Shown here in pieces: positions 1-5,609 of a stretch of DNA of 7,785 nucleotides (position 1 is the first letter of the stretch; every line of letters begins with the position of its first letter). Both the position numbers and the translations under genes were made by a program. This stretch comes from an uncultured Gemmatimonadales bacterium (GTDB taxonomy: Bacteria; Gemmatimonadota; Gemmatimonadetes; Longimicrobiales; Gaopeijiaceae), in the NCBI GenBank assembly GCA_937982605.1, contig CALJLC010000417.1, positions 1 through 7,785 on the forward strand, read 5' to 3'. The notes beneath the pieces were generated by a model that saw nothing but the letters and a program-made list of their open reading frames with translations, was not told the DNA's origin and made no database searches.

Positions 1-205
1 CTTCCAGCGAGAGGTCTCCGCGCAGTCGCCGCTCGTTGTGGCAGCGTACGCAGTACTCCTCGACGAGGTCGTCGAGGGCCGCGGCGTGGGCGGACCGGCC
101 TTCGAGCTCCGTGGGCGGGACCGGGTCCGCCGCCGGGGCACGGGCGCCCGCGAGCCCGAGGACGAAGAGGCCCGCCATCAGCAGGGCCGTGCCATGAGCG
201 TTCAT
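1..205 (-). CDS. Secreted c-type cytochrome, DUF1592-family N-terminus (partial)
   Basis: This is the 5' end of a gene that leaves the window at its left edge; 68 codons are visible. The ATG is at 205-203. Residues 1-26 form a signal peptide: a short n-region, a hydrophobic core (about 7-20, ALLMAGLFVLGLAG) and small residues before a possible cut near ARA/PAA. At residues 52-56 lies CVRCH, a CxxCH heme c site, followed by NERRLRGDLSLE. That wording, CxxCHNxRRLxGxLSLE, is the usual opening of the large DUF1587/DUF1592/DUF1588/DUF1585 proteins of Planctomycetes and Gemmatimonadota, whose function is not established. The protein should act in the periplasm. The frame stays open upstream of the ATG and no good ribosome binding site precedes it, so the start could lie elsewhere. 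The family call rests on a short stretch, and another secreted cytochrome c remains possible. Confidence 0.7.
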   Translation of the reverse strand, partial: MNAHGTALLMAGLFVLGLAGARAPAADPVPPTELEGRSAHAAALDDLVEEYCVRCHNERRLRGDLSLE

Positions 206-208
206 GGC
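191..208 (-). promoter_or_regulatory. Inverted repeat enclosing a start codon
   Basis: GCCATGA (191-197) and TCATGGC (202-208) are perfect 7-base inverted arms around a 4-base loop. The ATG of the cytochrome gene (205-203 on the minus strand) sits inside one arm, so the mRNA could fold its own start codon into a hairpin. The structure is seen; any role in translation is inference, and chance is possible. Confidence 0.3.
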
Positions 209-286
209 CCGAATATGCTCGGCGATGCGAAGGCCGGCCAGCGGCCCGTGCGGGCGCTTCGGCGACGCCTCCTCGGGGAGACTGAA

Positions 287-319
287 ACGGGCCCCCCGCG
301 CGGCGCGCGAGGGGCCCGT
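287..319 (-). terminator. Terminator-like hairpin after the cupredoxin gene
   Basis: ACGGGCCCC (287-295) and GGGGCCCGT (311-319) form a perfect 9-bp stem with a 15-base loop. On the minus strand the stem lies 53 bases past the stop codon at 372-374 and is followed by TTTCAGT, a poor T-tract. Position and stem strength suit an intrinsic terminator, or at least a 3' stabilising hairpin, between the cupredoxin gene and the cytochrome gene on the same strand. Confidence 0.55.
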
Positions 320-371
320 GGAGGCGGCGCCCGCACCGTTGTCGCGAGGCCCGCCGTGTCGGTGGGTCCGG

Positions 372-1019
372 TTACTCGACCACGACCGTCCCCGACATCG
401 CGGCCCCGTGGATCGTGCAGGTGTAGCCGAACGATCCGGCCGTCGAGAAGGTGCGCATGAACGAGGCGCCGTTGCCCTGGTCCCCGGAGTTCGGGCCCGA
501 CGCGAAGGTCACGTTGTGCGTGACGGAGCCGACCCAGTCCCAGGTGACCGTGCCGCCCACGGCGATCCGGGCCGAGCTCGGATCGAAGAAGTTGTCGTCG
601 ACGTTCACGGAGGCCGTGGTCGGCGGCGGCGTCACCGACTCACCCGTCGCGGTGAACGTCACGGGAGAGCCGGTGGCCCCGGTCACGGCCGCCTGGAGCG
701 AGTTGCCGCCGGCCGTGGCGCCGAGCGTCCACGTGGCCGAGGCCTGGCCGTTGGCGCCGGTCGTCGAGGAGGCCGGGTCCACCGAGCCGCCTCCGGCGGC
801 GACGGTCCATGTCACGGTCTGCCCCGAGAGGGCGCTCCCGTCCCGGGTCACGGTCACGACCACGGGGTTCGGCAGCGCCGCGCCGGCGTCGCCGGTCTGC
901 GCATCGCCGCTCGTCTTGGCGAGGACGGGGTCGGACTCCTGAGGTGTCGTGCCGTCGTCGCCGCACGCGGCCGCGACGAGCACGAGGGCCAGGGTGAGGA
1001 CACGGTAGCTGAGCTTCAT
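372..1019 (-). CDS. Lipoprotein with Ig-like and plastocyanin-like copper domains
   Basis: A 215-aa lipoprotein predicted to bind one type-1 copper ion in the cell envelope. Residues 1-18 are a lipoprotein signal peptide (MKLSYR, then a hydrophobic run) ending at a lipobox, VAAAC, with the lipidated Cys at 19. Residues about 42-126 form an Ig-like beta domain of the kind repeated in Gemmatimonadota surface proteins (VTWTVAAGGGSV, ANGQASATWTLG, GSPVTFTATG). A PPPTT linker leads to a cupredoxin domain at about 137-215. Its expected ligands are all present: His168 (THNV), Cys201, His204 and Met208 in YTCTIHGAAM. This points to electron transfer or copper handling, with an unknown partner. The ATG at 1019 was chosen because GGGAGA lies 7 bases upstream and the signal peptide begins there; the frame stays open upstream to 1892, but that is shadow sequence across the neighbouring gene. 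Confidence 0.9.
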   Translation of the reverse strand: MKLSYRVLTLALVLVAAACGDDGTTPQESDPVLAKTSGDAQTGDAGAALPNPVVVTVTRDGSALSGQTVTWTVAAGGGSVDPASSTTGANGQASATWTLGATAGGNSLQAAVTGATGSPVTFTATGESVTPPPTTASVNVDDNFFDPSSARIAVGGTVTWDWVGSVTHNVTFASGPNSGDQGNGASFMRTFSTAGSFGYTCTIHGAAMSGTVVVE

Positions 1020-1148
1020 CGACGATTCTCCCGGATGAGGGTGGGGGTCGGGGGAAGTGGGCAATTGAAAGGTATACGTGCATGCAAGTGACGCCTTACC
1101 GATTTGTAGGTCAGGGAACCGGCCCGGGGCGCCGGGGTGTGCGGCGCC
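1020..1148. promoter_or_regulatory. Divergent intergenic region between two lipoprotein genes
   Basis: These 129 bases must carry the promoters of both flanking genes. A stretch at 1062-1110 is clearly richer in A and T than its surroundings. On the minus strand TATACC (1076-1071) resembles a -10 box for the cupredoxin gene, but the position 17 bases upstream (GTAAGG) is a poor -35 box. On the plus strand TTGAAA (1065-1070) resembles a -35 box without a fitting -10. No operator symmetry was seen apart from the short palindromes GTATAC and GCATGC. Confidence 0.35.
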
Positions 1149-2093
1149 ATGAGCCCGTACTCCACCCGCCCGCCGCACCCGGGACGTCACGCCTCGTTGC
1201 GCGCGGCGGCCCGACCGCGCCCGCGGATCGCCGCCCCGTCGGTCGCGCGCCGTCGGATCGTGGCGCTCCACGGTCTGCTCCTGCTCGTCGGCTGCGGGGC
1301 CACGGAGCCCGACGTGGGCGACGCGCCGATAGCCAGGGTGTGGCGGGCCGACGTCGCCGGGGTTGAGGAGACCACGCTGCAGCTCGCGCCGGGCGGAAGC
1401 GCCGTGCTGGTCGAGGCGGTGCTCGACGTCGAGTCGTGCCTGGCGCGGACCGGAAGCTGGAGCCGCAGCGGGGATCGGCTGGCCCTCGCGCTGCAGGCGA
1501 GCGCGACCACGCCGGCCGAGGAGCGCAGCTACGACGTGCAGGTCTACCCCGACAGCCTCGTGCTCGTCGAGGGGGGCGCCCGGACTTCGTTTCGTCCGGC
1601 CAGCCGGGTGCCGAGCTGCGTCGAGTACGGCTTCGGGAGCTGGACGGGCACGCTCCGCGCGGACGTCGACGGCGTGACGCAGGACTTCGACGACGTCGCG
1701 GTGCGCGCCACCATCGCTTCGGGCGGCCTCGAGATCACGAGCCGGTTCCGGCCGTGCCCGGCGTGTGAGCCGGAGGCGGTCGAGCTGCTCCTGGTGCTCG
1801 ACGCGTCGCCGGGCCAGCTGGAGGCCGGGGCCTACACCGTTCAGAACGTCCCCGGCGCGACGATGACCTTCTATGCGCTGCACGACACGCATCCGGCCGA
1901 CTCGGCCTTCCCCGGCTTCGACACCAGCCGGCTCTCGCCGCCCGGGAGCTTCACGCTCACGGCCGTCGCGGTCGATCGTGTGGCGGGGACCTTCTCCTTC
2001 CGGGCCAATCCGATCGCCGACGGGCTGAACGCTCCGGACGGCCGCACGACGGTCCTCGTCACCGACGGCGTCGTCGACCTGAGCTACCGGTAG
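1149..2093 (+). CDS. Two-module lipoprotein, DUF6252-like C-terminal half
   Basis: A predicted 314-aa lipoprotein of unknown function. A basic stretch (ARRRIVALHG) leads into a hydrophobic run and the lipobox LLVGC, putting the lipidated Cys at 49; the n-region is unusually long. The ATG at 1149 follows GGGG about 8 bases upstream, a weak ribosome site. A GTG at 1137 would add four residues, a TTG at 1197 would remove 16, and a GTG at 1260 would leave too short a signal. The first module (about 60-150) looks like a small beta-sheet domain with the GxWSxxGDxLxL pattern of lipocalin-like lipoproteins. The second (about 155-314) reads like the DUF6252 pattern: a strand with DVDG, then FTLTAVAVDRVAGTFSFRA, and a final VTDGVVDLSYR. 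A CPAC pair near 203-206 could be a disulfide or metal site. Domain naming comes from memory of the pattern and is tentative. Confidence 0.75.
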   Translation: MSPYSTRPPHPGRHASLRAAARPRPRIAAPSVARRRIVALHGLLLLVGCGATEPDVGDAPIARVWRADVAGVEETTLQLAPGGSAVLVEAVLDVESCLARTGSWSRSGDRLALALQASATTPAEERSYDVQVYPDSLVLVEGGARTSFRPASRVPSCVEYGFGSWTGTLRADVDGVTQDFDDVAVRATIASGGLEITSRFRPCPACEPEAVELLLVLDASPGQLEAGAYTVQNVPGATMTFYALHDTHPADSAFPGFDTSRLSPPGSFTLTAVAVDRVAGTFSFRANPIADGLNAPDGRTTVLVTDGVVDLSYR

Positions 2094-2216
2094 GCTCGGC
2101 CGGGCCCTCGGGCGGGTCGGTCCGCGGGCGGGGCGTCCGGATTGACAAGGACGGCGCGGGCCCGTCGCTTCGCCGCAGGCTCACCGTCTCGTCCGCTCCA
2201 GTCCCGTCCGCTACCC

Positions 2217-2221
2217 GAGGA
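2217..2221 (+). promoter_or_regulatory. Ribosome binding site for the hydrolase-S41 gene
   Basis: GAGGA lies four bases before a GTG at 2226, a slightly short but workable spacing. It favours this start over the in-frame TTG at 2142, which has no clear ribosome site and is the first half of a perfect -35-like TTGACA. Starting here also gives a normal signal peptide. Confidence 0.5.
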
Positions 2222-2225
2222 CCCC

Positions 2226-4802
2226 GTGGCCCCTCGACGCCTCCCGATCCGGACCCGGGCCCGCTCCCGTGGGGCCCCCGCACCTTCGGCGACTTTCCCC
2301 CTCGCCGCGGCGCTTCTGGCGGGCTTCGTGGCCGTCTCCGCCGCGCCCCACGCCGCCGGGGCCCAGGCGACCCCGCCGGCCGAGCCCCCGCCCGAGTGGG
2401 AGGCGACCGCGATCGACTACTCGAACGTCCCGTACCCCCATCCCGTGCGATACCTGCCCGTGCGGCTCTACGGGCAGGACCACCGGATGGCGTACATGGA
2501 CGTCCCCGCTCGTGGAACGCCCAACGGCCGCACCGTGGTGCTCTTCCACGGGATGAACTTCTACGCGGCGGCGTACGAGCCCACGATCGAGGCGCTCGCC
2601 GACGCCGGCTTCCGCGTGCTGGCGGTGGACCGGCTGGGGTACGGCCGTTCGTCGAAGCCGGACGTGCACTACAACCTCCACATGCCCGCCCGCAACACGA
2701 AGGCGCTACTCGACACGCTCGGCGTCGAACGGGCGGCCATCGTGGGCCATTCCATGGGCGGCATGGTCGCGACCCGTTTCGCCTTCACCTATCCGGAAGC
2801 GACCTCGCACGTGGTGATGGTCAACCAGATCGGGCTCACCGACCCCCGTCCCGGCGGCGGCTGGACCGATCCGCAAGCGGCATACGAGAGCGCGCTGCGG
2901 ACCTCGTACCGCTCGGTGCTGATCGGCCACCAGCGCTACTACCCGCGAGGCTGGAAGCCCGAGTACCTGCACTTCGTGAAGGTCCAGTACGGGCTCACGC
3001 TCTCCGGAGACTGGCCGCGCATGGCCCGGGTGCGCGCCGCCCAGCGACGCATCCTCTACGAAGATCCCGTGGTCTACGAGTGGCAGCACATCGGCACGAA
3101 GGCGCTCGTCATCGGCGGGGCCGACGACCGGCTCGTCTCGGACTACCCGGCCGCCGCGCGCCACGTGGCCGAGGAGCTCCGGAACGCGGAGCTGGTGATC
3201 TTCCCCGAAGTCGGCCACGCGCCACACTTCGACAACCCGGCCGAGTACCACGCCGAGCTGATCCGCTTCCTGCGCTCCGACCCCGACGAGCCCGCCGATC
3301 AGGCGTGGCGGCGCGACATCGGCACGCCCGAGCAGCGCTCCGCACTCGTCGACTCGATCCTCGCGATGACGGTCCGGCGCGAGGCGTGGAGCCCGGTCAA
3401 GGAGGCCAACCTCGGCTACGATCCGCTCGCCGAGATGGAATCGGTGCGCGGCGAGGTCGTAAACGCCTCGAGCGAAGAGGAGCTCTTCTACGCGCTCACC
3501 AAGCTCAGCAACATGCGTCGCGACTCCCACCTCTCGGTCGAAGGGGTCCCGGGGGGCGTGTTCGGCACCGAAGCGCCGGAGGCGAGGGCCGCCATCCACG
3601 TCCTGCCCGACTACACCGACATGGACCGGCCCGACTTCTTCGTGGCCGGAGTGGATCCGGCGAAGGTCGCCGCGGCGGGGATCGCGGTCGGCGACCGCGT
3701 CGTCGCGGTCAACGGTCGCAACGCCCGCGAGGTCGTCGACGCGTTCAGGCCGTGGACACGGCACTCCTCGAAGCAGGGGCTGCTCTGGAACGTGGCCCGC
3801 GACATCCCCCTCCGACTCCCCACCACCTCACCCGCGATGTACCGGCCGACGCTCGACCTGGAGCTCGAGCGCGCGACCGGCGAGCGGTACACGGCGTCGC
3901 TCGCGTACTTCCCGCCGGACGAGGTCCGGATCGAGCACGGAGAAGCCGAGCTCTATCCCGGATTCAGCCCCGTGCTCGAACGCTTCAACTTCCGTGTGCT
4001 CCGACCGGACGACGGCCGCTCGATCGTGCTGCTGCAGTGGCTCGACTTCGAGGACGATCTGATCCAGGACGTGATGGACCTCATGGAGTACGCGGAGCGT
4101 GAGCAGATCCTCGATCACATGCTCGTGATCGACGTCACGGACTCGAGCGGGGGTTCGCGCGGCGCGTACGCCATCCAGAGGCTCGTGGACCGGCCGTTCC
4201 GCACGACCTTCGGCAACATCCGCATCAGCGACGCCGGCGAGGCGATGATCCGCGCCTGGGCGGCGGAGCCCGACGACCTGGACGCACCGGACATCTTCGG
4301 GCTCAACGAGAGCGGGAGCTGGCTCCACGAGTGGGCGCGCACCGACGCGCTCGCGGCGGTGGAGCGGGGGGACGACTACACCGAGGCGACGCCTTTCAAG
4401 CTGGCGCACCTGCCGAAGGGCTCCGACGGCATCATCCACCCGGCTCCGGTGCACTTCACCGGCCCCGTCGCCATCATCGGCGGACCGCGCGGCGGATCGC
4501 ATCTCGACCAGTTCGTCTCGATGTTCGCCGACAACGACCTGGCGTTCACGATCGGGATGCCGACGGGTGGCTACTCGAACACGTGGGAGGCCGAGGAGGT
4601 GCTGAGGCTGCCGGGGAGCGGTCGACCTCTGGTGCGCTTCATGTGGAACGTCGGGCACACGCTCCGGCCCAACGGGGAGATCCTCGAGGGCAACGCGGTC
4701 GAGCCCGAGGTCTACGTGCCCCTGACGCGCGAGAACTTCCGCACGTACCACCGCGACCTGCTCGAGGCGGCGATCCGGCGCCTCGGCGGGCCGATCAGCT
4801 GA
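2226..4802 (+). CDS. Secreted alpha/beta hydrolase fused to S41-type protease region
   Basis: Starting at the GTG, this is an 858-aa exported protein with two enzyme modules. Residues 1-47 form a signal peptide with basic n-region, core AAALLAGFVAVSAA, and likely cut at AGA/QAT. Residues about 75-352 are an alpha/beta hydrolase: oxyanion HGMN (108-111), nucleophile elbow GHSMGG with Ser176, acid Asp301 (GADDR), base His331 (GHAPHF). The wording YGRSSKP, GHSMGGMVATRFA and VNQIGL matches exported esterase/lipase-like hydrolases. The second module (about 385-858) has a helical lead-in ending in DSHLSV, a PDZ-like stretch (471-505, VAAAGIAVGDRVVAVNG), the S41 core strand LVIDVTDSSGG (633-643), GGSHLDQF with candidate nucleophile Ser758, then GMPTGGY and EGNAVEPEVYVP. 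Ser434-His435, Ser758 and Glu821 line up with the tricorn tetrad; Tyr783 sits where CtpA-type enzymes have the catalytic Lys. Substrates are unknown. The reading frame is continuous, so the fusion is not a frameshift artefact. Confidence 0.85.
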   Translation: MAPRRLPIRTRARSRGAPAPSATFPLAAALLAGFVAVSAAPHAAGAQATPPAEPPPEWEATAIDYSNVPYPHPVRYLPVRLYGQDHRMAYMDVPARGTPNGRTVVLFHGMNFYAAAYEPTIEALADAGFRVLAVDRLGYGRSSKPDVHYNLHMPARNTKALLDTLGVERAAIVGHSMGGMVATRFAFTYPEATSHVVMVNQIGLTDPRPGGGWTDPQAAYESALRTSYRSVLIGHQRYYPRGWKPEYLHFVKVQYGLTLSGDWPRMARVRAAQRRILYEDPVVYEWQHIGTKALVIGGADDRLVSDYPAAARHVAEELRNAELVIFPEVGHAPHFDNPAEYHAELIRFLRSDPDEPADQAWRRDIGTPEQRSALVDSILAMTVRREAWSPVKEANLGYDPLAEMESVRGEVVNASSEEELFYALTKLSNMRRDSHLSVEGVPGGVFGTEAPEARAAIHVLPDYTDMDRPDFFVAGVDPAKVAAAGIAVGDRVVAVNGRNAREVVDAFRPWTRHSSKQGLLWNVARDIPLRLPTTSPAMYRPTLDLELERATGERYTASLAYFPPDEVRIEHGEAELYPGFSPVLERFNFRVLRPDDGRSIVLLQWLDFEDDLIQDVMDLMEYAEREQILDHMLVIDVTDSSGGSRGAYAIQRLVDRPFRTTFGNIRISDAGEAMIRAWAAEPDDLDAPDIFGLNESGSWLHEWARTDALAAVERGDDYTEATPFKLAHLPKGSDGIIHPAPVHFTGPVAIIGGPRGGSHLDQFVSMFADNDLAFTIGMPTGGYSNTWEAEEVLRLPGSGRPLVRFMWNVGHTLRPNGEILEGNAVEPEVYVPLTRENFRTYHRDLLEAAIRRLGGPIS

Positions 4803-4805
4803 CGC

Positions 4806-5495
4806 CTACTCGGTGACGCTCAGGCCGCAGGGCTCGTAGGTGATGGCGCGCTGGCTCTCGAACCACACGCCGCACGGGTTGCCGTTCTGCAGCACCCCCT
4901 TGAGGTCCAGCGATCCGTCTTCGAGGTCGCGCTCGTACAGGCCGTCGATGATGCCCCGGCGGTAGGTGACGAGCTCGACGAGCCGTCCGTCGACGAACCA
5001 GCGACGGGGGCCGTCGAAGTCGCCGTCGACGTAGCTGCCTTCCTCGTACAGATCGCCGGTCTCCCAGTACGCGCGGTACGGGCCTTCGCGACGACCCGCC
5101 ACGTACGTCCCCTCCTCGAAGAGCTCGCCGCTCTCGAAGTACGACTCGAAGGGCCCGTGGCGGACCCCCTGCCGGAACGTCTCCTTCCCGGTCACGTTGC
5201 GGTCCCGGAAGTACGACTCGAACGGCCCGTGGTACGCGCCGGACCAGAGGCTCAGGCGCTGCGCCGCGGCCCCGGTGCGACCGGTGAAGGTGGCGAAGGC
5301 CACGCCGGAGAACGGCTGGCGCGTTTCGGGGTCCAGGTAGATGCCGTCCTGACGGACCAGCTCGTCGACCGTGCGGTCGGTCGGCCCCAGAAGGAAGGCG
5401 AGCGCCACGACGACGCCGATGGCGGCCACCTGCCAGAGCGTGGGGATGGGGCCGAGGCCTCTGGGTTCGCGTCGGGTGGGGTCGAGTTCGGCCAT
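4806..5495 (-). CDS. Membrane-anchored MORN-repeat protein
   Basis: A 229-aa protein with one membrane segment (about 20-37, LWQVAAIGVVVALAFLLG) after a short charged N-terminus, then a linker (38-88) and six repeats beginning at Gly90, 114, 138, 162, 185 and 209. The step is 24 residues (23 once) and the pattern is GPFxSYFxxGxLxEEGTYxxGxxx, the MORN_2 type also found in YwqK-family proteins. Such repeats form a beta-hairpin rod; their function varies and cannot be deduced here. Two cysteines (208, 223) near the end could pair. With the N-terminus inside, the repeats face the periplasm. The ATG at 5495 was chosen because it starts just before the membrane segment; its ribosome site is weak (GACGGA). 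The stop lies 3 bp from the stop of the convergent hydrolase gene, leaving no space for a separate terminator. Confidence 0.85.
   Translation of the reverse strand: MAELDPTRREPRGLGPIPTLWQVAAIGVVVALAFLLGPTDRTVDELVRQDGIYLDPETRQPFSGVAFATFTGRTGAAAQRLSLWSGAYHGPFESYFRDRNVTGKETFRQGVRHGPFESYFESGELFEEGTYVAGRREGPYRAYWETGDLYEEGSYVDGDFDGPRRWFVDGRLVELVTYRRGIIDGLYERDLEDGSLDLKGVLQNGNPCGVWFESQRAITYEPCGLSVTE
5136..5232 (-). repeat. Tandem MORN repeat units nearly identical in DNA
   Basis: A 25-base stretch at 5136-5160 recurs at 5208-5232 with one mismatch (G against C at the 16th base), exactly 72 bases or 24 codons apart. Both encode GPFESYF of neighbouring MORN units. Such DNA-level identity within a diverged repeat protein suggests recent unit duplication or gene conversion. 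Confidence 0.8.
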
Positions 5496-5526
5496 GATCC
5501 GTCGGGGCACCGGGAAAAACTGCGCA

Positions 5527-5555
5527 ACGATAAGGCGCGGACGCTCTGTAAACAA
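5527..5555 (-). promoter_or_regulatory. Possible promoter of the MORN-repeat gene
   Basis: On the minus strand TTGTTT (5555-5550) and TATCGT (5532-5527) are separated by 17 bases, which would start transcription about 25 bases before the ATG at 5495. Agreement with TTGACA and TATAAT is only partial (3 and 4 of 6). The surrounding 5550-5575 is the most A/T-rich patch of the window and includes the symmetry AAACA-AA-TGTTT (5550-5561). This intergenic stretch also serves ispG, for which no convincing plus-strand boxes were found. Confidence 0.3.
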
Positions 5556-5599
5556 ATGTTTTCTTCTTAGATTCCTGCCGATGACGCATCTGGCACTCC

Positions 5600-5604
5600 G
5601 GAGG
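5600..5604 (+). promoter_or_regulatory. Ribosome binding site of ispG
   Basis: A full GGAGG lies five bases before the GTG at 5610 and fixes that codon as the start. Confidence 0.8.
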
Positions 5605-5609
5605 CCCCC

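Noticed and set aside
1071..1093. A possible second -24/-12 promoter on the minus strand (GGCGTCACTTGCAT).
   Set aside because: The GG-GC distance is 10 rather than 12 bases, which sigma-54 does not tolerate well.
1020..1892. Upstream extension of the cupredoxin reading frame to 506 aa on the minus strand.
   Set aside because: The added part is Arg/Ala/Gly-rich, lies antisense to the 1149-2093 lipoprotein, and would bury the clear lipoprotein signal peptide and its ribosome site.
2396..4102. A 568-codon open frame inside the hydrolase-S41 gene, plus similar long frames on the opposite strand.
   Set aside because: Their composition is Arg-rich and low in domain-like sequence, as expected of shadow frames in high-GC genes; the hydrolase-S41 frame carries all recognisable motifs.
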